Source: Plasmopara viticola (taxonomy: Eukaryota > Oomycota > Peronosporomycetes > Peronosporales > Peronosporaceae). Taken from it: 64,000 nt of DNA. Shown here piece after piece: positions 55,829 through 64,000 of the stretch. Below the pieces are notes generated by a model, which saw only the letters and a program-made list of their open reading frames with translations, was not told the DNA's origin and made no database searches. Position numbers and translations under genes: made by a program. The stretch spans positions 310,001 to 374,000 of the forward strand of contig MBPM02000038.1 of assembly GCA_001695595.3 (NCBI GenBank). Reading direction: 5' to 3'. Every line of letters starts with the position of its first letter. The first letter of the stretch is position 1.

Positions 55829-57525
55829 TTAAGCCAATCTTCCAGACTCCGGCAGCGTCTCCAGCCAGCGCACACATGAAAATGGTTTCGCTCACGCGCT
55901 TCATCCACCACTGCCTCGAATTCAAAGTGTCTTCGATCGTGACTGTAAAGCCACATCAATAATTCTAAATTTCCACTTGTTGACGCATCGACTGTCTTGG
56001 GCAATCTACTGCGAAGACGCTTGTTCTCTTTAAAGAACTGCAACACTGCAACTGAGTGCGTTTCACCAGCCATTGCTGTGCAGTATTCACTGCGATTGGC
56101 ATACAGAAACTTGACAACTTCAATGTGACCGTGACGTGCAGCTTCATCCATAGCTGCAGTGGTACAGCCCTCCTTTCGGTTCCAGTGCAAATACTTGACA
56201 ACATCGATATATCCGTTAGCAGCAGCACGGTCCATCGCCGCGACGGTACACTTGAGACTTTCTACGTTTTCATGCATCCAGCACACGGAAGAAAAGAAGC
56301 CACCAGCAGCAGCAGCATCCATTGCGTGGGCCGTGAATCGATATCCCTGATGATTGAGCCATTGTACAAACCGGAGACTTCCAAACCCACCAGCTCCATC
56401 AACTCGGATTCGATGACGCTGACACTTTAAAGATTAAAACGTCCTTTCCATCCACTCGATAATGTTTCGATGTCCACCCGCTGCAGCTCCACGAATGACA
56501 TGTGCTCGTCGGCAATGCACCGGGTATTTGTGTTCATGCAGCCATTGCAATACGTCCAAATGACCATTCTTCGCAACAGCATACAATTGATTAGTATAAA
56601 TTTCAAATCGAAAGCGTCGATTGAGCACTGCTGCAGCCATCGACGCTCGAGCATGCAGCCAATCTAAAATATGTCTTTGTCCAAATGCCACGGCAGCTGT
56701 CAACGCTGCTTGAGTCCATGACGTGTAAGCCACTTCCACTGTTTGCATCACATACTGAACAATACCCAAATGGCCTCCTATGATGGCGTTTTCGAGCGAT
56801 TTGATGGTTCGAATCTCATAGTATCGAGCATCGTGTAGCCACTTTACCACCTTCAAGTGTCCATTCAAAGCCGCGCTTTCGAGCCCACGTCTCGTGCATC
56901 GATTGCCCAGTACACTAATTAAATACTGCACGACACCCATGCGATTATGTGCAACTGCTGCGTCCATGACGTTCCATCCAAAAGCGTACGGGCCCTTCAT
57001 TTCACAATACCATTGAACAAGATCCAGTCGTCCATTAGCTGCCGCATGAGCTATAGCATCTTGACTGTCGACTGCCGCATCGTCCACCATTTTATTGCTA
57101 AAATTGTCGTGAAGATAGTGCACCATTGGCAAGTGTCCCCCGTACAGAGCTGCTCGCTCAACACCTCGAAACTTTCCTTTTGGGTAATACTTGGCCCGTA
57201 ACCATTTCACACCCGCGTAGTGCCCTCGTGCTGCCGAAGTGTTCAACGCTGTTTCAAACTGAAATTGTTTAAAACTCCGTTTTAAGTCGGAAGACCAGCG
57301 CAAAAGCTTTACCTTTTCACGAGCTGCAGCGTGTTCTAACAAATGTAAAGACTGCGAGTCCAACGGCTGATGTCGTGCGGCCACAGCAACGGACAAGACC
57401 TTTGACACGTCCAAGAGAGCCTTTAATTGGATGATGACGTGATCAAGAGCCTCTACGTGTGGGTACTCGCGCACCACAACGTCGACGCAGAGAAATTTCG
57501 GGCGAGACGAAGAGGCGCTTGACAT
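55829..57525 (-). pseudogene. Ankyrin-repeat protein, copy 2, nonsense plus frameshift
   Basis: Counterpart of 15,398-17,095. The frame from ATG 57,525 is open for 363 residues and stops at TAA 56,434-56,436, where copy 1 has GAA (a single G-to-T change on the coding strand). The remaining repeats are still open from 56,433 down. Near 55,871 one base is missing (gcgcacacatg against gcgcagcacatg), so the C-terminus would run on in a wrong frame to 55,711. The rest differs from copy 1 at few bases, so the damage is recent. Confidence 0.85.
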
Positions 57526-57647
57526 GCTTGATCGTATATGAAAAGGGTCATAATACTACTACTTTCTTGGACTATTAATACCTCTGGTAATAAAATATAG
57601 GAGCAAAGAAGGAGAGTACAACTCTGATTTATTACTGGCAAAAAGAT

Positions 57648-58811
57648 ATTATTTTCGGAAAAGGTTGGGGTGACGCCCTCCTTCCAAGCGCGGGGGCTTA
57701 ATGCTCGCGCGCTTCGGGCAGGTGCTCTCGGGCATCTGCAGGTCTCTAACGAGTCTCACCCTCGACGCGACGGTCTCCAGCACCAGGCCAAACCCCCTTC
57801 CACGCCCTTAACCGCGCCAACCGCATCCGGATTGGCTCCTTTAATGTGAATTCTCTAGGTCCGAAGCGCAAGAAGCACGAAACACTCCCCGAAGATCTCC
57901 GTCGCTACCGCGTCGATATCCTTGGCCTCCGAGAAACCAAGATCTACGATAGAGGTGAGCACCGCATTGATGACTTCCTTCTAACCCTGAAAAAAAAAAA
58001 AAACGGAGCCAAGACCGAAGCCACCGAAATCCGCTGCCACTGCAACCCGTCGGGCGCCACTCGACACGCCCGATCCCGAGAAGAAATTCGGCGCCACACT
58101 AAGAAGCTCGGAACACTCCTCGGCGATATTGAAGATCTATCCCGACGCAAGTCCCTGGCCACCCTCGCGCTCCACCGCCTCTGGTCCGTCTGGCTCCACC
58201 CCACGTTCATCTCACTCAAGACACGCATTCGATTGTACAACACCTACGTTCTACCGATTCTGCTGTACAACTGCGCCACCTGGGCTCTTACCAAGTCAGA
58301 GCTCCACGGCCTCGAGAGTTTCCATCGCCGCCAGCTCCGCTACGCTCTTGGCTATCGCTACCCCCGACCCATTTCGAATGCAAGACTCTACGACCTCTGT
58401 GATGAGCGGCCGCTGAGACTACGACTGACACAAGCTCGCTGGCGCCTGTTTGGCCATGTACTTCGCCGCAATCCCGACATTCCAGCTAACCTCCAGATGC
58501 GTGCCTACTTCTTCTCCACCGCAGCAAAATGGCGCGGACGTCCCCGCACCACGCTCCCCTCGACACTCGACCACAATCTTGTTTCCCGTGGCTCCGGCTT
58601 TCGACTCCGGACAGCACAAGACCTCGAAGTGGTACGTATGCTTGCACAAGACCGAAAGAAATGGAAGACCCATTTGACCTCGGTGCTGGCTGCACTGCCC
58701 GCCGAACGAGACCCGACGTATGCGGACACCACTCTATGCCATGGAATAGCCAGACTGAGCCTAGCACGTGCATAACTTGGCAACGCGATAACATAATACA
58801 ATACAATACAA
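57648..58811 (+). mobile_element. LINE (non-LTR retrotransposon) with large internal deletion
   Basis: Longest LINE copy here. After the 5' region shared with the SINE-like units, the frame (about 57,786-58,775) starts with an apurinic-type endonuclease N-terminus (RIRIGSFNVNSLG, then VDILGLRETKI). At an A-run (57,989) it jumps to the C-terminal region downstream of the reverse transcriptase core (LYNTYVLPILLYNCATWAL, RRQLRYALGYRYP, RWRLFGHVLRRNPD). The catalytic core with the YxDD motif is missing, so it cannot retrotranspose by itself. It ends in AATAC repeats. It sits at the right edge of duplication copy 2 and no target duplication is visible: the two flanks come from different parts of the family unit, pointing to a rearrangement junction. 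Confidence 0.85.
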
Positions 58812-59776
58812 ATACTAGGTCTTGCATGTGTTGGACGAACAGTCGAAAAATATGCTGACTTCTTTGGCCAAGCGAATGGAACACGTGTTGATGCTCGAGC
58901 TCTACGGGATAAGCTTCTTTCACTCCAAAAGTGTCGCACATGACTGGAGTCATCTGAAAACGCGCTCGAATCCAATCTTCAGCGCACATTGCAAACGGTT
59001 TTCCATTCAAAGTAAATTGCAACAGTTTGCATTGTACATAAGGTCTTAATCATGCTACGATCAGAACGCGATGTGCACTGTGTCTGCCAGTGTATACAGT
59101 GGTGAAATGTTCTGTTTCATCAACCACGTTGCGTTTGTACCACCGGCCATCGGTATCTACGATGATTTCTTAGTCGCTTGCATCTGTTAAAGATACTACC
59201 CTATCATCGAAATGAAGTCTATGTGAGCATTTTGACCACTGCGGCCATAGTCGCCCGAATCCATTCACTCTTTCTGTTGAAGTCGATTTGGTGTTCAAGC
59301 GTAGCTTTAATACGGCGGTCGCTTGACGGCGCGCTGGTGATGCAGACACCATTGCCATCCAGAGGCACATGACGACCTTGACAAGCACAAATATACCAAG
59401 ACTTAAGCAAATAGAATCTCTTTCCATCCAACGCAACTCAGTGACTGTTGCAGACAGTTCCATATACACAGTAATTGAGACAAAAAGCGCCGCACAAAAA
59501 AAAAAGTATTCGAGCTACAAATTGAAAAAGAAGCAACTGTACCAGTGACCAAAATCCGGTTGTGGTGCAGTTAGCGCCATCAACATTGCACTCTTGCAAT
59601 GGCGGTCTGTCCCATTCCCCATTGTTTAGCGTTAGTAGCGGTCAATGACCATATCGCTGAATGCGACGTACAGCATACGAAGGCAGTAATTTTGCTTGCT
59701 AAAGTGTGTAATCTTTATCGTGACTTTTGAGATTCAGGTTGCACAGCTCAAAAATCTAAACCTTTGGCTTCTGTAA
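58812..59776 (-). pseudogene. Two-membrane-pass protein family, copy 5 (5' end and flank)
   Basis: From 59,469 down: start with the first membrane segment (CLSLGIFVLVKVVMCLWMA), then RLWPQWSKCSHRLHFDD to a frame break at about 59,170. More of the first domain lies at 59,022-58,905 (GKPFAMCAEDWIRARFQMTPV). It is then cut off by sequence like the unit-start repeat (58,815-58,905) and the LINE. 59,560-59,776 is the usual 5' flank of the family and ends exactly where the viral element starts. Confidence 0.6.
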
Positions 59777-59778
59777 CA

Positions 59779-59946
59779 TTAGAGAAAAGACCCTGAATTT
59801 AGTGATGGAGAATATGAAACAGTATTCGAAGTGAGGTATTTTTTTAGCAGCGTCTGCTCGAGGATGAAGCCAACAATATCGACGAAATTGAGGACTTGGA
59901 AAATGCGATCGCGGATATTCATTATCTCTGCCGCCGTATCCAAGAT
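59779..59946 (-). pseudogene. Small viral ORF, unrecognised
   Basis: Minus-strand frame following the DUF5754-like gene: ATMILDTAAEIMNIRDRIFQ, then VDIVGFILEQTLLKKYL. Helical with a hydrophobic centre; it may be the 5' start of a longer viral gene truncated at the element's left end (59,777). No family known. Confidence 0.35.
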
Positions 59947-60229
59947 CATGGTTGCTGTTGTCAACTACCATACATATTTTTTTCGAGAACCAATCGGCTG
60001 TGTAAGGATGTTGATCATCAATTGGGCCGTGTCGCCTATACTAGCGCTCTCTGCTTTGTATCTTTGTGATCATAGTTACGGTATGTTTTAAACTTGTGTG
60101 ATCTTGGTTTTGCTGATACGGCTCACCATTGGACTTGGTAGCTTCAAACGATACAATTCGACCATCACTTAGCAACGCATCGTATTTTTTGCCCTTGCGC
60201 TTGGAAACGCGGAAGCTTAGCTCTTGCAT
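59947..60229 (-). pseudogene. DUF5754-like small viral protein, frameshifted
   Basis: Starts at ATG 60,229 with a basic segment (VSKRKGKKYDALLSDGRIVS), then a frame change at about 60,080 into YRNYDHKDTKQRAL and another into HPYTADWFSKKYVW near 59,960-60,000. The order K.RK.KKY..., Y.DHKD..QR..., P..A.WFS..YLW matches a small protein of unknown function that is widespread in giant viruses, virophages and PLVs (DUF5754-like). At least two frameshifts break it. The assignment is by motif order only. Confidence 0.55.
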
Positions 60230-60249
60230 GCTTCATATTACACATGTGA

Positions 60250-60570
60250 TTATCCGAGCTGATCGAATAGCTTGTAAAAATCGTCTTCTTTTCCGTTCTG
60301 CAAGTAGTAGAGCTATAGCACGCAATATTGTCCACACTGCCCGAAATGAGGATCTTGGATATCAACTTCTTGATATGAGTAGTCTTTTGGAATCACGCGA
60401 GGTCTTAACAAACCAAGCGGATCGAAGTAACGCTTGTGTCGGCTAGAGACTGCGATCCAATGAGTACCATCGAGCTTTGGCGTACCCGTATCGATAATGG
60501 CATAATCTTTACTTCTGTCAAGATTCTGCTTGAATTCGATATGGTCTACTTTGACCCCAAGTGAGCTCAT
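60250..60570 (-). pseudogene. Adenain-type cysteine protease (viral maturation protease), one in-frame TAG
   Basis: From ATG 60,570: an N-terminal half with DYAIIDTGTPKLDGTHWIAV (catalytic His in THW), YFDPLG (acidic residue), VDIQDPHFGQ, then CGQYC with the catalytic Cys. One in-frame TAG (60,313-60,315) follows three residues after it; the same frame continues LYYLQNGKEDDFYKLFDQL to TAA at about 60,250. The total of about 107 codons fits the C48/adenain fold core. These proteases cut capsid proteins during virion maturation. It overlaps the spacing of the divergently transcribed capsid-like gene (126 bp gap), so a shared promoter is likely. The triad itself is intact. Confidence 0.75.
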
Positions 60571-60695
60571 ATTACTTTTTTGCTGGCGATCTATATTTGA
60601 TCAATATAAGCTATCTCATACTACACTCTTCTGCGACAAGAAACGGACCTATATTTAGGATTCGACCTCGAATACGGGTCAATATCTCGGTCAAT

Positions 60696-62258
60696 ATGTC
60701 GACCATCTCTTCGCAAGCTGCTTTTGTAAACTGGGAAGAAGCTGTCATTGAGCTTTCCATCAAGCTTCAAATCACAAGCAGCACGGGATCATCGGTGATT
60801 TCGACTGGTGCTTGTTCAATTGATCAACTAGTTCCTATGGCAGGTGCCTGGCAATTCATTGACTCTGTTCAAGTTGTCATTGATGGTACGACGGTCCAAA
60901 CAAATCAAGTTCATGAGAACGTCAATGCTACATTCGAGGCCTTAATTGAATAGGATTACAACACCTATCTAAAGCAGGGCCAATCCAGCAACTTCGCAAT
61001 TCACGAATACGCTTCTTTGGCTGCTGGAAGTAGCTTAATGCAAGATCTTGACAACGTGACAACAAGTGCGTTCATGAATTTCCCTGTTGGGGAGTTTGGT
61101 CTGTCAAATACACTACTCAATAAGGGTGCTTATGATCGGTCACTCCTTACTGCTCTTGATCAGCAAGCCAACAAACTGGCATTCGAAGTCATGGGTACAA
61201 CTACCACCATCCAGGCTGTGTCGAAGCCGCAAGCGTATGTCGCGTCAGCTGGATCGGTTGCTAATGGTGCCCCATTTATATGTAGCTCATTATTTAGCAT
61301 GTATCAAACGCAAAAATATCTGTGATTACTTCAAAGAATGCTCAATGCAGAAGAACATTCGTGGCTTTATTTGCATTAATTACAACAATTCGAGCACCAC
61401 GATCACGACTAAAATCGCTGGTGTCGTTGCTCCAGGAACCACCGCAGTCAGCAACAATATGCAATTTGGCAATACATGTCCAATTCTTTGGAATTTCTAC
61501 TCCGCTGTTTTAACCGCCACGCTATCTCCAACCGGTCTTAACCTTCCGGCTAGCACGATCTTGACAATTATTGGCGATGTTAACGGTACAGCAACCTCTG
61601 GAAGTGGTATTGCTCCATCCCAAGCATTCTCTCGTTTGTTAGTTCTAATTTACAGTCCAAATCCATCAGCTGACAATGCCCGAAAACATTCTGTTATTTC
61701 GAAAGTGTAACCACAAAGTTCACCGTTCAAGCTGGTCAATCCTTCACGTGGACGATCACGAACGGTATTGCTAATATAAAGAAATTGATCATGCAACCTG
61801 TTATCACGAATATGACTGCAGGATCTAGTTCTCTTCCAGATGTGATCAATCCATTCCGTAGTCTTTTCAGCACCGTACCTGCAACCACTTCACCGTTTGC
61901 TGCGTTACATAACTTACAGGCTACAATAGGAAACGTCCCAATCTGGAACAACCCTGTTAACTTCGGCTATGATCTCTTCGTTCAAGAAATGTCGAAGTCA
62001 GGTGTTGATGGTGGTCTAGATGATGTAACAAACGCTGGTTTACTTTCTCAACGTCTATGGAAATTGCTTCACCGATTTGCTGCTGTTGATATTGGCCGTC
62101 GTCTACCTAAAGAAGATGGTGCGAGCAAGTCTATCATTGTTTCAGGCACGAACAACACGAACTAAGCGCTCACAATCTATTACCACATCCTCCGTGAAGT
62201 CGTTGCTAGCGTCGACACTGCTATGGGTACTGAATCGCAAGGTCCAGTTCAGAATTAG
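60696..62258 (+). pseudogene. Capsid-like protein (candidate double-jelly-roll major capsid), broken
   Basis: About 520 codons from ATG 60,696 to TAG 62,256-62,258. A beta-rich, Thr/Ser/Asn-rich protein: IDSVQVVIDGTTVQTNQVHE, NFAIHEYASLAAGSSLMQDL, then IRGFICINYNNSSTTITTK, FVQEMSKSGVDGGLDDVTNA and ALTIYYHILREVVASVDTAM at the C-terminus. Length, composition, lack of a signal peptide and divergent placement next to the adenain-type protease fit the major capsid protein of PLV/Polinton-type viruses. Lesions: TAG 60,951, frameshift near 61,320, frameshift near 61,680, TAA 62,163. Without structure prediction the capsid call stays an inference; a minor capsid or another structural protein is the alternative. 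Confidence 0.55.
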
Positions 62259-62314
62259 GCCTCGTTGTCTTCTCGATATATTTTTTTATCTGCCAAATAT
62301 AGCATCCAGAAACA

Positions 62315-62588
62315 ATGAACGGGTTCTTCACTGATAATCAAACTAAGCAAAAAGCTTACGACCGCTACTACAATGCAATGGCCAAGAGTGATTTTGTCCA
62401 AGGTGCGAAGTTGAAAAGTATCATTCAGCAGCAAGCACTAGATGACACTAGCAGCAAATCGTTGGCAAATCTATTCCAACAAGTCATGAGCTAATCGCGT
62501 GATTATTTCTATGATCAGATCACTAGTAAGCTCATGAAGAAGGCTCCCAACGTGATCAAAGGTAAACAACAACCATATATTGAAGAAA
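62315..62588 (+). pseudogene. Small viral ORF after the capsid-like gene
   Basis: ATG at about 62,315: NGFFTDNQTKQKAYDRYYNA, Gln-rich helix, then TAA at about 62,491. The same frame goes on SRDYFYDQITSKLMKKAPNV to TGA at about 62,600. Around 90 codons, helical and basic. Unknown family; perhaps a small virion or scaffold protein. Confidence 0.4.
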
Positions 62589-62598
62589 TACCATATAC

Positions 62599-62976
62599 AT
62601 GATGGTTTCAGACTCACCAAAAGAGACCAAATCCAAATATCCATCGACAAAGAAATATAAGTATGTTCCGCATCAACCTGATACGGATGCGAATATGGAA
62701 CCTCCATCAAACTTCTCATTCGAGGGAATGTTCAACGATGAAAATTTCATGAAACATATGAACAACTTTGGTGACACCAAAAAGAATAAAGGAGTGGATA
62801 TGGAGTAAGCCTTTCAAGATCGTATACAAAAATACTTACAGAAAAACAATGAGTTTCGAAGCAATGTAATACTGCAAAACCGTAAAACTACTCAAGAAGA
62901 AATTGATAACAAGGCTAATACAATCGCGAAAGCGTTCCTAAAACGTAGACGCGATGCACCTGCGACCCGAAAATGA
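62599..62976 (+). pseudogene. Small viral ORF, charged, with in-frame TAA
   Basis: ATG 62,599, 69 codons (SDSPKETKSKYPSTKKYKYV; NFSFEGMFNDENFMKHM) to TAA 62,806. The frame then continues AFQDRIQKYLQKNNEFRSNV and KAFLKRRRDAPATRK to TGA at about 62,976. Probably one protein of about 125 residues. A basic C-terminus could bind DNA. Unknown family. Confidence 0.4.
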
Positions 62977-63071
62977 AAACAAAACAAACTAAAGTCAACA
63001 TGAGCGAATACAAGAAACAACTGATAGAGTGGATGAAGGTTGTACCAGAAATTTAAATTTTGGCAAAGGGA

Positions 63072-63320
63072 CTAAAAAAATATCACACTACATAGAGAAG
63101 CTATGTTCTCGAAGATAATTTTCATCCACGAAGACAAATGCGCTCGTTGTGTGTTTTTGCTTGAAGACAAGAATTTATTTGTCAGCCTTTCCCGGACGCC
63201 ACGTAGTACTCTTATCGTTTTTCTTTTGAGATCAATCTCAACAACGGATGAGTCCTTTCCATCGCTTACTGGAAGCAATATTCTTCCGTCGATGATCATC
63301 ACAGATTCTGACGACATCAC
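63072..63320 (-). CDS. Unrecognised ORF next to the fibre gene
   Basis: Minus-strand frame of 82 codons (SESVMIIDGRILLPVSDGKD; VEIDLKRKTIRVLRG) that reads more like a protein than the overlapping plus-strand frame. It lies just downstream of the S74 gene on the same strand. The beta-rich start suggests a structural or accessory viral protein. Not assignable. Confidence 0.35.
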   Translation of the reverse strand: MMSSESVMIIDGRILLPVSDGKDSSVVEIDLKRKTIRVLRGVRERLTNKFLSSSKNTQRAHLSSWMKIIFENIASLCSVIFF

Positions 63321-63383
63321 TGCCGATTTGACGATGGTTGTTCCTTGAGGTAATGGTTTAGACTATTTGCTTCCCATGGTCTG

Positions 63384-64000
63384 CTATATTAGTTGAGTTA
63401 ATTTTGCTTCTAGAGCCTCAATACGTTTCATCATTTTTTGTTCATCATGAAGTTGATCGCAGTGATTTTGTTTTTCTCAACACTCATTCGGGCTCCTTCG
63501 ACATCATCGTCATCTACTTTCTTCACGTTCTCGTTTGGCGTAAAAGTTGAGAGATTCATGTATCCGAGCTTGCTAATATCCTGCGCAGTAAATCCAATCT
63601 TTGGAACTGTTTCTTCCGACCCGATGTAATTGTAGCAGCACACATCCGCTTTGAAGAAGTTATTAGAACAAGATTCGCCAAGCAGCTCGATATTTTCTTT
63701 GACTCGTCGATCAGATGTGCAGTAGATACTCGAGCATTGAATTGGCCCCGAGAACATTGCACTAGCAGATACGATGACTGGGCCAACTGTGAAGTAGTAT
63801 GCAGTTAATCCACCAACAGCATTCATACACCAATATTTAATGTATTTGAGACTGTTCCCGAAACATGCAAAATTGTAATTGGAAAGGAAACGCCAATACC
63901 AACTCTACCCGCGGATGTGATAGTCATCTTGCGCGAGTTACCTGTCATAATCACAACATCATTGCTGGAGACAGTACCCATGTATGCACTCTTTGCTGAA
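63384..64000 (-). pseudogene. Tail-fibre-like protein with S74 domain, runs past window end
   Basis: The minus-strand gene enters at 64,000. The fibre stretch has the phage signature MTITSAGRVGIGVSFP and ILHVSG near 63,850-63,930. The S74/ICA domain follows (63,826-63,431) with the intact dyad motif SDRRVKENIELL, ADVCCYNYIGSEETVPKIGF and TAQDISKLGYMNL. After a frame change near 63,450 comes a coiled tail (DEQKMMKRIEALEAKLTQL) to TAG at 63,384-63,386. In phages this domain folds the trimeric fibre and releases itself by Ser-Lys self-cleavage. Here it would make a host-attachment fibre. Two frame breaks (about 63,830 and 63,450) make this copy non-functional as written. Confidence 0.75.

Larger units (their letters stand above)
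45187..57650. repeat. Segmental duplication, copy 2 (about 12.46 kb)
   Basis: Collinear with 5,085-17,211. It contains one extra LINE-derived insertion (about 49,091-49,420), a 29-bp longer stretch near 48,865-48,895, one 11-bp unit less near 51,640 and an 18-bp deletion near 51,070. At its right edge it continues into a longer LINE at 57,648, not into the two-membrane-pass gene as copy 1 does. It keeps an intact PHAX gene; its ankyrin gene is broken. Confidence 0.95.
59777..64000. mobile_element. Endogenous Polinton-like virus element, decayed, cut by window end
   Basis: The host-family 5' flank shared with 36,140-36,185 stops at about 59,777, and from there on every recognisable gene is viral: a small helical ORF (-), a DUF5754-like protein (-), an adenain-type protease (-), a capsid-like protein (+), two small ORFs (+), an unknown ORF (-) and a tail-fibre-like S74 protein (-). 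Protease plus capsid-like gene in a compact cluster is the morphogenesis set of Polintons, PLVs and virophages. No integrase, polymerase or packaging ATPase is in the window; they may lie beyond 64,000 or be lost. Every recognised gene bears lesions, so it is a fossil. Confidence 0.65.

Noticed and set aside
58486..59022. A 178-codon minus-strand frame
   Set aside because: Starts in the two-membrane-pass remnant and then runs antisense through the LINE; a chimeric chance frame.
60129..60446. A 105-codon plus-strand frame in the viral element
   Set aside because: Antisense to the protease and DUF5754-like frames, which carry recognisable motifs.

Overview
This is nuclear DNA of a filamentous plant-pathogenic oomycete (downy mildew or Phytophthora type). 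The evidence is a secreted effector candidate with a degenerate RXLR region and an EER motif, an oomycete-style ankyrin-repeat gene, and a dense crust of broken Copia, Gypsy, LINE and hAT elements in AT-rich DNA. The species cannot be fixed from the sequence alone. This is a repeat-rich, duplicated, fast-decaying compartment: few genes are intact.

Layout. 1-4.7 kb: part of a multicopy two-membrane-pass gene family (pseudogene), then a Gypsy gag relic and a Copia LTR piece. 5.085-17.211 kb: copy 1 of a large recent segmental duplication. It holds an AT-rich gene-poor half, two decayed unrecognised minus-strand genes, a restriction-endonuclease-like gene, a PHAX-domain gene and an ankyrin-repeat gene. 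17.2-19.2 kb: the most complete copy of the two-membrane-pass family (pseudogene). 19.27-22.59 kb: a head-to-head inverted dimer of a non-autonomous hAT element. 23.2-24.0 kb: an intact effector candidate. 24.6-26.25 kb: Gypsy relic (-). 27.57-29.06 kb: a fragment with a phage-type tail-fibre (S74) protein. 29.8-33.3 kb: Copia (-). 33.4-34.2 kb: Gypsy 3' end. 34.5-35.9 kb: another two-membrane-pass pseudogene. 37.5-39.7 kb: a second effector copy, broken by an inversion and a LINE-derived insertion. 39.8-44.6 kb: a diverged paralogue of 1-4.5 kb. 45.187-57.650 kb: copy 2 of the segmental duplication. 57.65-58.81 kb: an internally deleted LINE. 58.9-59.77 kb: two-membrane-pass family 5' end. 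59.78-64.0 kb: a decayed endogenous DNA-virus element.

The most interesting content is the right edge. An adenain-type cysteine protease, a small DUF5754-like protein, a capsid-like protein of about 520 codons, two small ORFs and an S74 tail-fibre-like protein lie together, as expected for a Polinton-like virus (PLV). A second S74 fragment at 27.6-28.3 kb suggests at least two such insertions or one dispersed family. All recognised viral genes carry stops or frameshifts, so the element looks dead.

The duplicated blocks show complementary decay: the ankyrin gene is intact only in copy 1, the PHAX gene only in copy 2. LINE sequence sits at the outer left edge of copy 1, at the right edge of copy 2, inside both copies and at the effector inversion, so this LINE family marks most of the rearrangement junctions.
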